The translations under genes were made by a program, and so were the position numbers. Shown in pieces: positions 21,220 to 33,800 of a DNA stretch of 64,000 nucleotides. Each line of letters begins with the position of its first letter. The stretch's first letter is position 1. The notes below the pieces were generated by a model that made no database searches, was not told the origin of the DNA, and saw only the letters and a list, made by a program, of their open reading frames with translations. This stretch comes from Parietaria judaica (taxonomy: Eukaryota > Streptophyta > Magnoliopsida > Rosales > Urticaceae): positions 5,913,180 through 5,977,179 of the forward strand of contig OX940872.1 in NCBI GenBank assembly GCA_954871525.1. Direction: 5' to 3'.

Positions 21220-21701
21220 TCTATATATATAAAAGCAAAATCACAAATAGATGACATGTCTAAATAGAATTCAAGATTTACATGTTTCCTATTTTTTTAT
21301 AATTTAGATTTTTTTTTTGATAAAAATATTACATTCATTCATTTAAGTTGTAGTGGTAGTTATTAAGAAGTGGGTAAGAAAATTATATTCACATTCTTAT
21401 TGCTTTTAATATGTTAGTCGTGCTTGAAAATTGATTGATCCTTTAAATACACACACTTTTCTTTTAAATAAATACATGCACATTGATCTTTATCTAATAA
21501 AAAAATGAATAAAAGTTTCGCTTAATATTTCTGCGTTAGTAATATCAAAGGTCATATTTGATTTCAATTCACAATTTTAAAACTGATATTTAATTTATAA
21601 TTGATGTTAATCAATCAATTCTGATAGTAATTGTCATGGTATGCCATTGAAAGTTGAAACTATTGACGTTCACTGTTACCATTGTTGTTATCAATCAATC
21701 A

Positions 21702-21733
<32 letters not shown>

Positions 21734-22491
21734 TCTCGAGAAGGTATTATAATCGTCATTCAATTCAAATGTGTTTTTAAACTTAGAAGCCCTTCACTCC
21801 TCATCCCAATCTAGTCCATTAATTTGGTTAATTGGTTGGTAGCATTTGTTTGGTTTGAGGCGAAGTATATGAGTTCTTGACTTTTTTTTTTTTATAAGTA
21901 ATTTTTTTATTTGTTTGTTTGCATTAGCATTGTAATGTCTTCATTTGCAGCAAAAGCCACTGGAAGAGATGGAATAACACAAGCAGGTTTTCCTTCTTTG
22001 TTTCATCAGTTAGAATAATGCAATTTTGTTTTTGTGAATTTTTTTTTAAAATGAAATATATATATACACACACACACACACTTTTTATACCCATATTATT
22101 ATTTTTATCATCATATAACATTTCTTACACGCTCAATCTATGTCCTTTATCTTCGCAGAATTTAGGTTCTTTGCTATCAAATTTGAATACAATATTTATT
22201 TTTCTTATTATATGTTAATCATTTCTTTATATTCATAAAATTTAATTATTTACAATGAAATTTAAATACCTTTTAACGTGCTTATTTTGTCTTGAACAAA
22301 ATCATGCTTAAAGATAATGGAAGCTAATGACCCTATGTAAAAATTAACGGAAGAAAGTAATAGTTGCTAAATAAATAACATGTATCAAATCAACATCTCT
22401 AATGGCGAATGTGTTTTGGGTATGGATATATTCTCTTTGTTCTTGGTTTATTATTTCCTTTTTTTTTAACTATGTTTGTTGGACTTCTCAG

Positions 22492-22570
22492 ATCTATCCG
22501 GTCTATGTCGTGTCTCCGATGAGCCTCCTCCGCCGTGTCCAACTGTTGGTCGCGTTTATATTGTTTCTAT
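22492..22570 (+). other. exon-like GC-rich block inside the Helitron
   Basis: A 79-bp stretch of higher GC is preceded by 'ttctcag' and followed by 'gtaagt', like an internal exon with splice sites. One frame is open ('VYVVSPMSLLRRVQLLVAF') but I do not recognise it. Helitrons often capture host gene pieces, so this may be a captured exon. Confidence 0.35.
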
Positions 22571-24061
22571 GTAAGTCATAAAATTGATCTCAAATTTAAA
22601 AGTAAGACTGATGTTTTCTCAAATTATCTCAAACTTGATAATTTATTCATGTATTTGTATCTTATTATCGCAGTTTAAGGCCTACTTTGTTGTCTATCGG
22701 CATATTTAATGTTGGACCATGAGTCTTACATGTTTCTCTTCACAGTTTTTACTATGAAATCTTAGAATACTCATCATCGGAGTTTTATGGGTGGTTTCAG
22801 TGCAAAGAAAAAAGGTTTGCTTGCTCCAAGAGACCACTATTTTCCGTGTGTTAGACCATACAATATTTATTTAAGATAACACTTTTTTATGTAAAAATCA
22901 TTGGTTTTCTTTTTTATATACTTCTGCTCATAATATATAGCAATATTTAGGGGTATTTATGTGGTGTGCATTTTATGAAAGTCAATTTTTAGTATAGAAA
23001 AAAAAATGCAATTCGACATTTGGTTATAGCATATTAGAGTTTATAAGCAATAAGGTGGACAGTATTAGAGTTTTGGTGGATGTTATATTAGAGTTTATAG
23101 TCCAGGACAATATATGAATATATAATTACTTATAGATAATGTTTTTGTCATCTTTGCTTTATGATAAATGATAAAAAACAAATCGTGATTTGTAATCAGT
23201 GTAGTTATTTTAGATTTCAGTGTCAATTACTAACGAGTAATTTTATATAATTTTAGTGTCATTTACCGCATATATATGTGCAATGCCGTAATAATAAAGC
23301 AATTTGGTGATTAGTATTTAGTTCCATCCGAAATATCACTATTATATTAAAGTTCAAAATCGTGATATTTCATAGCTACAAAGCAGATTCAAGTTTTGAA
23401 ACATAAACATAACAAAACATCATACTAAATTACTATTTTAAATTCATATGTAGCTTAACCAAAATACTCTCACGACATTAGGACTCACATGAGTGAGAAA
23501 AAAAAACACTTTTAAGAGAAATGGTATCATTATTAATTACGATAAAAATTTATTGTACTCGCTTGCTAAAATAGTACCAATGTATTTATTGTATTTTATT
23601 AAAACAATACTTACGAGATTGTAGAATAATTTTTATTTTTCACCCTCTCTATTTAGATATTCTTAAAAAAGAAGAAGATATTAGTATCATTAAAATATGC
23701 AGAACACTTAAATGTTTATAAGAGAGTTGAATGTTAATTATGTCACCCATAGTAATGCGTTAAGTATGACGATTAATAAAAAAAAATAGATACATATATC
23801 TTCTATAACTATTTTTTAAGCTGTGATGATTATTTAGGGATATTAAAACATTTACAAGTATGTAATCATCATATTTTTCAAAAATGATAATTGGAGCCAA
23901 AATATCAAAAGTTTGATCAACTAAGGTAGCAAAGTTCTAAACTTAAAAAATAACGGCAAAATTATCAAGTCAACAAATGTGAGTAATGCTTATATATCAA
24001 TCCTTCAGTTACTCCAAGAAATTAAGTTATCAAATTTTAGAATTATTATCAAATATATCGT

Positions 24062-24080
24062 CACCGCGCGGAGCGCGGTG
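24062..24080. other. subterminal hairpin of the Helitron
   Basis: CACCGCGC, loop GGA, GCGCGGTG: a perfect 8-bp stem, ending nine bases before the terminal CTAG. In Helitrons this hairpin acts as the rolling-circle termination signal. Confidence 0.9.
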
Positions 24081-24188
24081 CCTGTCCACTAGTATTATAT
24101 AATAACTAGAACCGTACTAATTCCGGCGTCCAGCAATGGTAAAAACCCAAGAATGTTGGGTCATAAAGTGTAGCAACATATATATTAT

Positions 24189-25231
24189 AGGGTTAATTGC
24201 GGCGAAAATACCCAATCTTTGGGTCACACTTTTGTCGCAGACCAACTAACACCGTTAGACACTGCCTATGTGGCCATTAGGCTGTCTCATGTGGAATGCC
24301 ACGTGGCCAAAGGTTGGGTACTTTTGTCGCCACGTGACCAAAGGTTGGATACTTTTGCCGCCACTTAGCATTTAAAAAATAACAAATTTTTTAATTTTTC
24401 TTTCCCGTTAACCAATATGTTTTTATTTTTTTACGCATATCAAACATGATCAAATAATTTTATAAAATATGTACTTATAAAAAAATATGTTTTTTTTAAA
24501 TAATCAAATAATTACTTAAAATTATTAGTTTATTTTATTTAAAAAGAAAATATTTCACGTGGCACATATTTTTATTCTTATTTTTTATATATGTTAAATA
24601 TAATCAAATAATTTTATAAAATATGTTTTTATAAAAAATATTTTTTTCTTGCAGGAATAATTTATAATTTTTGAATAGGTTATATTAAAATTTTGAAACT
24701 AAAACATTATTGTATATAATATCACGGGCATTTTAATATTAAAATGAAGGCATGATATGATTTTTGAAGACATATAACATATATGAAACTAAGGCATGAT
24801 TAAAACAAATAATTGTATCAAATACGGTTCAAACTGAATTTAAACCGAAAGTTTGGTGATTGGTAAAAATTATATTTAACCTTTTTTTTTTTTTTGTAGA
24901 ACATAGTTTATAAAATTATTTGATCATGTTTGATATATGTAAAAATAAAATAAAAACATATTGGCTAACGGGAAAGAAAAATTAATTTTTTTAAATGCTA
25001 TGTGGCGGCAAAAGTACCCAAATTTTGGCCACATGGCGGTAAAAGTACTCAACCTTTGGCCACGTGGCATTCCACATGAGATAGCCTAACGGCCACGTAG
25101 GCAGTGTCTAACGGCGTTAGTTGGTCGGCGATATAAGTGTGACGTTGGGTACTTTTGCCTACGTTTATTAAGGTTGGTACCTATCAGAGAATATTAACAA
25201 ATGTTAGGTATTTTTGCCGCAATTGACCCTC
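24189..25231. mobile_element. long-TIR foldback/MITE element, about 1.04 kb
   Basis: The left end 'agggttaattgcggcgaaaa' and the right end 'tttttgccgcaattgaccct' are inverted copies. The arms continue for roughly 290-330 bp, through 'ccacgtggccaaaggttggg', 'ttctttcccgttaaccaata' and 'gatcaaataattttataaaa', each with its inverted partner. TATTAT flanks both sides (24183-24188, 25232-25237) and may be the target duplication. The left arm has a duplicated 'ccaaaggttgg(g/a)tacttttg' motif. It has no coding capacity. The long arms recall Mutator-like or foldback elements. Confidence 0.75.
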
Positions 25232-26901
25232 TATTATAATATTAGAAGGCCTAAAAGTTAGCTTTTCGATAGAGCAATCAAGTTTACTCAATGACTAAAC
25301 ATAACTTTAGAATACAAACTTGTTGCTGATATCCACACAAAATAAAAACTCTCGTTGACAAAACATTTCATATTAGAAGGCCTAACAAAAATGCAAGATA
25401 CTTGTTTGGAATAATCTGTCCAATTTTTAGGGGAATCAATATAATATAGCTTGAAATGAGGATGTATTATTCCCTTTATATCAAATCAATAGATGTTGGG
25501 TTTCTAATAATAGCAACCATTGGTGGTGCCTTGGTTTGAAAATTAGAAATCCATGCACTTCTCTAAGTCCAACACAACTTAATACTAGCCATTATAAAAG
25601 AGCACTTACCTTATGGAACAAAGTGTGTGTGAAATAGTGACCAATTATTGTTCCATTAATGATGGACATATTGTTTTCTAGCATGGTATCAAAATCAATC
25701 AAAAGGCTGTTTTAGATTCCCATACAAGCCATTGTGATTGTTTTCTTTTGTTTTATTTATAATGAGGATCATGGTGGTTTGTTTTTAGCATGCATGTTAA
25801 TGATGATTTTTTATTTTATTTTATTTTTTGTTAAAATTTAGAATGAAAGTAGTAGCTAGGTCACTTGCCCATTGCCATTCAATATTGATTGTTGTTCATG
25901 ATGTATTAAGTTAAGACAGTTAAGACTAATCTTTACTTAAAATAATACTAAGAATAGTCTTAGTATTAAATTTTGAATTTCAAGTTAACTATGTTCTTAT
26001 AGATGATATTAAGCTGGTTTGTTATAAGAGAGTATTTCTATGATATTTATTTGAAATCATTATTGAGGTTATTTACATATAATGTTTAATGTTATTTAAC
26101 AATGAATTAATCAAGTGTAAGCAAATATAGTTTCAAGAATCTAGTGGTCCACTTGACTTTATATAGCATATAAATATTTCTTGCTTCCTTGAAGATCTCA
26201 TGGAATTAATGCTATTATAGAAAAGACATAAAGGTTGAGACTAGAGAGGACGAAAAGGAAAATAAAAATAAACTCAATGGAAACTCACTATAAGCAGTAG
26301 AAGACTTTCATTTCAATGGAAACACAATATATATTTTAATCAATTTTTTAAATACGTAGAAAAATAAAAATTATAAACAACTATATTAAAACGACTATTA
26401 GACATATAAATAGATAATATTACTTTTCAAAGTATAATAGAATATATTTTTGAAGTGAGCGTATATATGCACAATCACTGGTGCACATGTAGCTTTGTCA
26501 TTGACTACACGACTCTACGAGAGGTCTTGATATCTCAACAAGACGTAAAAATTGTGTGTATATAATTGTAGTCAATAGTGTTAGCTTTTTTACGCTGAGA
26601 ATATATCTAATAACACGAGTACATGTAATCTTGATTAATAGTACTATTCTTATATTAAAAAAATAAAACTCGGTAAAATAATTAGTGAGAGGCAATGAAG
26701 ATAGTAATATTAAAGGCAAAAATAGATATCCAAATAAAGATATTCTTTGTTTTTAGAAAGATGACCATCCCAACCCCCAAGTTTTTTTTTTAATAACTAT
26801 TTCATTTTTATTTGGATTTTAAACATGAGGTTCTTTCTTAAAGTAAATGAATTAAAACGCATTATAATCTAACCCACAATTACTAGTTTGTTGAATAAGA
26901 T
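25232..26901. other. intergenic sequence
   Basis: AT-rich spacer with no supported gene. The small frame at 26498-26719 (-) shows no family signal. Confidence 0.5.
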
Positions 26902-27449
26902 AGGGTAAAGTGCGGCTAATATATCGAATATTTGATCGGCTGCGGATTATACACTTAATATATTTTTTTTCGAAGGCTAACACTCATTTTAGTCTAAAAT
27001 TTATAAATAAACTATCATTGGAAAGATAAAAGATTTATATATAACTTTTAGTTTTATGTTTCATCAGAAAGAGTCATTAAGTATATTAAAATTTGCTCAA
27101 ACAAATATTTTGCATTACACTAATGTCTAGTTTTACGTTATAATTGAAATTTTGTATTTGGTTTTAACCTTTTTTTTTTTTTTTTACAAAACTTAAAACG
27201 CCAAAGTTGTAGATCTATATTTTATTTTTTCAACCATAGGTCGTGCATAAAATTTGGACAAAAAGGAGTGAGTTATGCCGAAAATACAAAAATTATACAT
27301 ATAGAAGATGAATCACTCGCTAACGGTCATGTGACGGAGTGGATGAAAAAATCTAACGGAATCAAGTTTGAGTACATTAGCCGTAAAAATAAACATTAGA
27401 TACATAATTCTAAATTGATCAAATATTGGGTACAGCCGCAATTTAGCCA
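26902..27449. mobile_element. MITE candidate with about 40-bp inverted ends
   Basis: Left 'agggtaaagtgcggctaat' followed by 'gaatatttgatcgg' is matched by the reverse complement of 'gatcaaatattgggtacag' followed by 'ccgcaatttagcca'. The 'aaNTGCGGC' end recalls the 24189-25231 element, so the two may be related families. No clear target duplication is seen. Confidence 0.5.
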
Positions 27450-28584
27450 ATGAAATATATGGACTAAAGTGTAACTTGGATATTTGTTCTCATACGTAAA
27501 AGGAGGTTTAAGAAGAAAAAAAAAAATAATTCGCTTGAATCCTCTTGAATCGGTGAAGTGTTGGAATACCCTTTTTTGATATTCCAAACGTCTGACCGAT
27601 CACGGTCACCGTTTGCCATGACCGGCCGAACGTTTGGAATGACAAAACAAAGTAAAAGTTACGCATAACAAAAATATATGCTAAATTGCACCAAACTTGC
27701 GATTTTAAGGGATATTTGAGCTTTTCTTCTTCAGTTCCGCAGTGTTTGATCGAATTACACTAAGAAGAATAAAAGAGAACATATAAATTTATTTATATAT
27801 TTACATATGATAAGCTATATATGCTTTGATATTGACTCGTATGAGTTGTGATGCATTATTGAGTCAATAAAATGGTCGTTCTTAAAGTGATCATTTCTTT
27901 ATTATTCGAGTATGCATCTATTTCATAAAAAAGAAAGTGGCGAACTATTGAACACAAATAATTTTTCGAACTTTTAATTTATGACCGACTAGTACAATGA
28001 ATTCGAGAATATGAGATTAACAAGTCATAATCAATCATTTTCATTTATAGCTGACCTTAAGAATACGTTTATGAAGTCTAATTTAGAATCAAACATTTAT
28101 ATTCTTTTTATTTTCCTAGTACACATAAAACAAGAGATCATGCTTTTCATTCCAATAATATATTATTATATTATATTCTTCTTCCAATATCACATTATAT
28201 ACCAAATAACACATTATTTTTATTGATTCATATATGTATATATATTTTGGCTGCATAAGCAAAATATGGAACTAACGGTAGTATCAATTTTCTAAATATC
28301 CTCAAGACCTCAACTCAAAAAAAGAAATTCTAAAATCCTACCAAAAAAAAAATAAAAAAATGCGTACCCAATTTGGGCCTAGCTTTAAACAAGATATAAA
28401 ATGGGACTTCATATATGTTTTGGGCCTAAATTTTGTTTAGTCACGTTGCTATTGCTGCTTTATAGCACAGTAAATAGTAAGAAATAAATCTTATGAAAAT
28501 GTCGCATGTAATTTCAAGCGAGCTTTTTGTTTAAAAAATATATTTCAATATCTTATCTTTGGGTAGTGGCAAGGTATTAAATTT
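27450..28584. other. intergenic sequence
   Basis: AT-rich. A short inverted pair 'ccaaacgtctgaccgatca' and 'gaccggccgaacgtttgg' lies at about 27585-27638. No gene is seen. Confidence 0.5.
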
Positions 28585-28745
28585 CTCGAATATCTATCGG
28601 CATGCCTATCGAAAATCTTTTTTGGAGGATATGCGAAACGATATATCCATTGGCATATCCATCGATTTACCTATGAGATACCGATCGATAAGCGATATAT
28701 CCGTAAAATGAAAAGTGCGAAACAACATCGGCAAGCGGTATTTAA
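28585..28745 (-). repeat. TATCG-rich repeat, inverted copy of the 1490-2085 family
   Basis: The reverse complement carries 'gtttcgcacttttcatttta' then 'cggatatatcgctta', matching the blocks at 1495-1660 and 1915-2085. It lies about 270 bp in front of the hAT transposase remnant. Confidence 0.5.
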
Positions 28746-29014
28746 AACATTGGGTAGAGGGTAGTTTTTATATGGGTTAAAAAAAAAATAGGTATTTCGT
28801 ATATATAGTTTTTTAACGCACTTAAGAACACTAGACATTTTAAACACCATAAATTTTTCAAAAAGACTCTAAATCTACAAAATATATATATACATATATA
28901 TCTTCAAATAAGTGTTTAAGAATCATACTAACTTTCTTCCCTTAGAACTTTGTGATTTTTCCTTTTCCTTGTAGGGCCAAATGTGAACAAAAGTTATACT
29001 AAATAGCTAGTAAT

Positions 29015-30313
29015 ATGCAAGGTCATCTGAATGGTCTAAAAAGTCTTATTCTGAAAGAAAATCAATGTGCTTTTTTCGTTCATTGTTTCGCTCACCAACT
29101 CCAGTTAGCACTTGTACATGTGGCCAAGCATCATAATAAACTTGCATCACTATATTGGGTGGTCGGTAATATAGTTAATATTGTTTGTGCATCGCCGAAG
29201 CGTAATGATATTCTTCAAGATTTGCAAGCGGACACAGTAAACCGAGCAATTGAAAGTGGTGAACGTGTAAGTGGAAGAGGACTTAATCAATCGACTTCTC
29301 TAATACGCGCTGCAGATACACGTTGGGGATCATATCATGGTACACTTCTGAGATTGCTTACTATGTTCTCTTCTGTTGTTGGAGTCTTGGAGACAATTGT
29401 TGAAGACAAAACTTATTATGAGCAAAAAGGAGAAGCAGACGTACTGTTATCGAAGCTGCAATCTTTTGAGGTTGTGTTTTCTCTCCACTTAATGATAGCC
29501 ATATTTGGTGTAACAAATGAGTTATCAAAATCATTACAAAGGAAAGATCAAGATATTGTCAATGCGATGAATTTAGTACGAATATGTAAGCAATCCTTGC
29601 AAACAATGAGAGATTCTGGGTGGGATTCTCTTTTGAACAAAGTCTTAGTATTTTGCGAAAAGCATAACATTGATATTCCCGACATGGATTCCATTTTCAA
29701 AGAACCAGGTAGATCACGACGCAATGCTTCGGTAGACACTAATTTGCAACATTACCGTGTGGAGATTTTCACTTCTGTGATAGATATGCAGCGTCAGGAA
29801 TTAGACGGTCGATTTGACGAGGTTAACACCGATCTCCTTCTATGCATAGCATGTTTGTGTCCAGATGATTTATTTGTTTCTTTCGACAAGCAAAAGTTGA
29901 TCAAACTTGCTGGGTATTATCCTAAAGATTTTTCTGCAGTAGACCTTGTTGCTCTTGAGTCCGAACTTCAGAATTACATTATTGATATGCGTTCATCAGA
30001 AGATATGAAAAGTTTGAAATGTATTGGTGCTCTTTCTCAAAAAATGGTAGAGACAAAAAGAAATGGTTTGTATACACTTGTTTATCGTCTGATTACTCTA
30101 GCATTGATCTTACCTGTGGCTACTGCAACTGTTGAGAGAGTTTTTTCTGCTATGAATATTATCAAGACTCGGTTAAGAAATCGAATGGGAGATCAATGGA
30201 TGAATGATAGTATGATCGTGTACATCGAGCGAGAGATTTTTGATTGTATTGACAACGAGAAGATTCTACAGTACTTTCAAAATATGAAATCTAGGCGTCA
30301 ACTTCTGCAATAA
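29015..30313 (+). CDS. truncated hAT-family transposase (ZMYM1/TTF-type), 432 aa
   Basis: An intact frame of 432 codons. It begins at the conserved 'NMQGHLNGLK' segment and has 'FVHCFAHQLQLALVHVAK', 'AADTRWGSYHGTLLRLL', and the C-terminal hAT dimerisation region 'LPVATATVERVFSAMNIIKT' followed by 'RLRNRMGDQWMNDSMIVYIE'. Full-length plant relatives are 600-800 aa with an N-terminal TTF-type zinc finger and a DUF4371 region; both are missing here. Just upstream, 'ggccaa' (29-bp distant) is followed by a stop-rich stretch (to 29005), where family members have 'GQGYDGAS'. The aspartate of that motif is therefore lost. It is probably an inactive transposon relic rather than a host gene. No terminal inverted repeats were identified. 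The plus-strand frame has survived without internal stops, suggesting a recent loss. Confidence 0.82.
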   Translation: MQGHLNGLKSLILKENQCAFFVHCFAHQLQLALVHVAKHHNKLASLYWVVGNIVNIVCASPKRNDILQDLQADTVNRAIESGERVSGRGLNQSTSLIRAADTRWGSYHGTLLRLLTMFSSVVGVLETIVEDKTYYEQKGEADVLLSKLQSFEVVFSLHLMIAIFGVTNELSKSLQRKDQDIVNAMNLVRICKQSLQTMRDSGWDSLLNKVLVFCEKHNIDIPDMDSIFKEPGRSRRNASVDTNLQHYRVEIFTSVIDMQRQELDGRFDEVNTDLLLCIACLCPDDLFVSFDKQKLIKLAGYYPKDFSAVDLVALESELQNYIIDMRSSEDMKSLKCIGALSQKMVETKRNGLYTLVYRLITLALILPVATATVERVFSAMNIIKTRLRNRMGDQWMNDSMIVYIEREIFDCIDNEKILQYFQNMKSRRQLLQ

Positions 30314-30887
30314 GTATTTACGTTTTTTCTTTCTAAGATTAGTTACGATTGTTTTAGGTATTCTTTTTAAGATTATTTACGATTAAGTTTTTTTTACTTC
30401 TTTTGATTAGTAAAAATTTATATCACGTGACATTGAGATTTTGAGTTATTAATATTATTTTTTTAAGTTATTTAAGTTTGCATAATTTTTTTAAGATTTT
30501 TTTTATATATAAAATAGTGACCCCTCGGTTGAAAAAGCTGGCTTCGCCATTGTAAATAGGTATGTAAGTATCTGTAAAATAATGTTTTTGGAGTGATGTA
30601 ATCCTATAACGATAAATAAGTGTTTTCAAATACTTAATTCGAAATACTAACGGGAACTCAAGGGCAAAATGTAACAAAACAAATAATAAACTCATAAGCT
30701 CCAAAAAAACACTATTTTATAGGTACTTATGCCGAAAATAAATAAAAACAGAAAACAACCACAAATTTAAAAACGAGAAGAAGCAAGAGTGCCGTTCCCG
30801 AATTTCCGCTTCTCACTGAAACTCTCGAAATCAAACCAAAATTCAAACCCAGAATTTCTAGAGACTGAAAGCAGAGAGAGAGAGGCA
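30314..30887. other. spacer and 5' leader region of the nucleoporin gene
   Basis: AT-rich up to about 30770, then a more balanced leader with a purine run 'gcagagagagagaggcaatg' directly before the start codon. No firm TATA box could be chosen. Confidence 0.45.
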
Positions 30888-33800
30888 ATGGAAACGACGT
30901 CGTCGCATGCGGAGGACCGAGGCGCCGGAGGGAAGCTCCGGCGTAATCCGGCCAGGAAGCCGCCGGCGAAGCCGTACTCTCGTCCGGCTCCGGCCGAGCA
31001 GCGTCGGTGGCTCTCCAAACTCGTCGTCGATCCCGCATGTCGGATCATCACCGGCGGCGCGTCGCTCCTCTTCCCGTCGTTCTTCTCCCAATCGCCTTCT
31101 ATCGCCGACGCCGACGACGACGACGACGATGCCGCCGCCGATGAAGATCGTGCCGGTGCGTTCCGAGTCTCTCGTTGTTTTTGTCCGTTTCAATTTTGTT
31201 TTGGGATAGTTTTGGTTCGTTAGGGTTTCTGAAATTGGAGTGGAGATTGAGTTGTGCTTTCGTGAGTAAGACAGTGAATTGATTCGTAATTTGGTCGATT
31301 TTAGTGATTTTGATCATCGTCAAAGATGATTCGATTTCGTTGGGGTATGTATGAAGGAAAGGCTTTTGCTTTTTGGGAATTTTCGCAAGCTGAGAATAGA
31401 ACAGTTAGGTCAGTATACGAAGATCATGGTAAAATAATGCATTTTTGTCACCAAGGAAGGAAATTTCGGTGTGGGTTTACTTTTTATGCGCCGTGTTTGT
31501 GTCCGAAGAGCAATGTAATGTGGTTCATTTTGCATCTTCTTAAGCTGTTCATGCTAAAAAAATGCTGGTTGTTTGATTGTTAGCTCGATATACTATTGTT
31601 CTTGATGATTAGTATCATAATTTGATTTCGACTAGGTGTCTTAGTTTATCTGACTTTAGAATTGTTATTATGGAGTAGAAGAGGAATCGGAGGCCGTTTT
31701 TGAGAGCGCCGCCGGTGGTGAAGATCAAAATTGTGCCATCAATGTAAGTCTTCTGGAGGCTTGATCTGTCCTGAGTTAAATTCATTTGATTTCATCTTGT
31801 TTATTGTATTTACACTTTTTTAGGCGCTAATTGGCTGTGCGCATTTGGTGTAACTTGTTGCATAGATTAGAACTATCACGAAGCTTATGTCAAAATCTTT
31901 TCATGTTATTCATTCGTTTATTGTGTTGAGTCTAATTTTTCGTTATCTTTTGCTCATATTTGGTAGTTTACGAGCTTAAATACACATCAGGATCGTCTGT
32001 TTTTAAATACGTAGAAAACGGGACAAAATGATCTAAATGATATATTACATGGTGCTAATGGCTTCCATATACCCTATTTCACATGCGTTAGTTTTCAATG
32101 GCCAAGCAAATGATTGTGATTTGTGATATTTTTCCGTCTCTTTGAATAATGTTATTGCAGCTCAAGATTATAAATACAAATGGACTCGAAGGCCCTAGTA
32201 CAGCAGACAATGTTTCGGAAAGCATTTCCGATATGGTTGGGAAGACTAAGGAAGTTAAGAGTGATGATGAAAAAGGGCTTTCTGATATTGAACTACTCTT
32301 GAAAGGAAAGGTGTTTTCCAGGCAAGTAATGGTCATTGATTTTGCCGGTCTCTTTCTTGAAGTACCTCGGTTTGTAGTGTACAGTGTACACCATTCTACT
32401 TTCTAAGCTCTTTTTACCTCTTTGCAGGGATGAGGTGAATCGTTTGGTTGGTATGATAAATTCAAGGGCCGTCGAAGCTTCTAATCAGGAAAAAGAAAAA
32501 AAGAAAGACCAATATATCGATGCAACAGCAGATGCCAAAGAGCTTCCGATGTCCCAAGAGATAATTGACCTAACATCTGAGAGTAAACAGAAAGATTTGG
32601 CTGGATCTTTGTGGCAACCATCAACGCCCCTTCGCCAATCATTCGTGAGTGGTCGACGATTAACTTTGTTGCTAGACTTTTCAGAAAAAATAGTCTGTCA
32701 ACCGTATTGGTAGCGGATAAATTTTTTATCACAGAAACTTGTTTATTCACTAGATATTTTGGGTAGAAATACTGTAATTGGTTTTGAAACTGTTACCAAC
32801 GTTTAGAAGTTAGTTTTTGTTTTTCTTTATATTTTTAATATACTTTTAAGGATATATTATGATTTGAACCAATAACCATGTTATTATCACCATTTTGATT
32901 TGGAGTATGAACATTAACAATTAGACATGTCACTTTTATTTGTTTTTTTTTTAATTTTTTTTTTAAAACCGCTTTGTTTTTGCTACCAGCTTGCAAACTG
33001 ATTAATGGAAAATTGTGTTTTAAGAAATAAAAAACAGTACCGCTTTTTAGTTTTAAGAAATTGGAAATCAATCTGTCTTGAGACTAGAAAAAGTGTCGTT
33101 CATCTCGAAAACTTATCTGTTAGTTTTATCACTTGTGCATAAACCACTTTGTCAAATTTAAAGTGTTTCTGCATCTGATACGAGGGGAACGTACATGCTG
33201 TTTGTACTAGTTTGGTTCAGAATTTTTTTTCTGTGTATAGGTATTTATATGAAAGTAGCTAAAAGGCGCTAACTGCAAGAAATTAGAATATTTTGCTTCT
33301 TATTATCCAACAGTAAAGTAGTTTGGTTCTCTCACTAATTCAAAGAATTTAGTTTCTTTTTGCTTTTATATTTTTCGGATGTAGAAATGTATTAATTGTT
33401 TTGTTCTTCTGCAGATGCTAGATGAAATTTGTGCTTCACCTGTTGATATTGCAAAAGCATACATGGGAAGCCGAACAATAGAAACCGGGAATCATTCAAA
33501 GGGACCTATGCGAATCAATGAAAAATCTACTCCTTACGGTTCAGATTTTGCAACAAGGCCTTACGTTCCATCACCTTCGCCTAAGCCGTCTGCACACTGG
33601 CCAGGCTCTATGGTTCAGGATCAGCGTGACTATTTTACCCCTCAAACTCACAGAGGAAGATACGGCCTTCACAATTTCCCAAGAACCCCTTACTCCAGAA
33701 CTATATTTTCAAAAACAAAATCAAATGTATGTCGACCACTTTTTTTTCTTTCTCGTTTTTAATAGTAAATCTGATATTTCTGAAATCATGTTCTTCGATG

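Larger units (their letters stand above)
21220..24092 (+). mobile_element. non-autonomous Helitron, 2873 bp, both ends intact
   Basis: The 5' end begins TCTATATATATAAAAGC at 21220 after an A. The 3' end is CTAG (24089-24092) before a T, so insertion is between A and T as expected. A GC-rich hairpin lies 8 bases before CTAG. These are the canonical Helitron marks: 5'-TC, 3'-CTRR, subterminal hairpin, AT target and no duplication. There is no Rep/helicase frame, so it depends on an autonomous partner. The interior is AT-rich with a possible captured exon at 22492-22570. Confidence 0.88.

Noticed and set aside
24062..24080. Hairpin as a transcription terminator
   Set aside because: Its place before CTAG-T and the paired 5' TC end identify it as the Helitron terminal hairpin.
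30858..31193. Minus-strand frames opposite nucleoporin exon 1
   Set aside because: Shadow of the GC-rich coding exon with Arg-rich content from codon structure; no domain.
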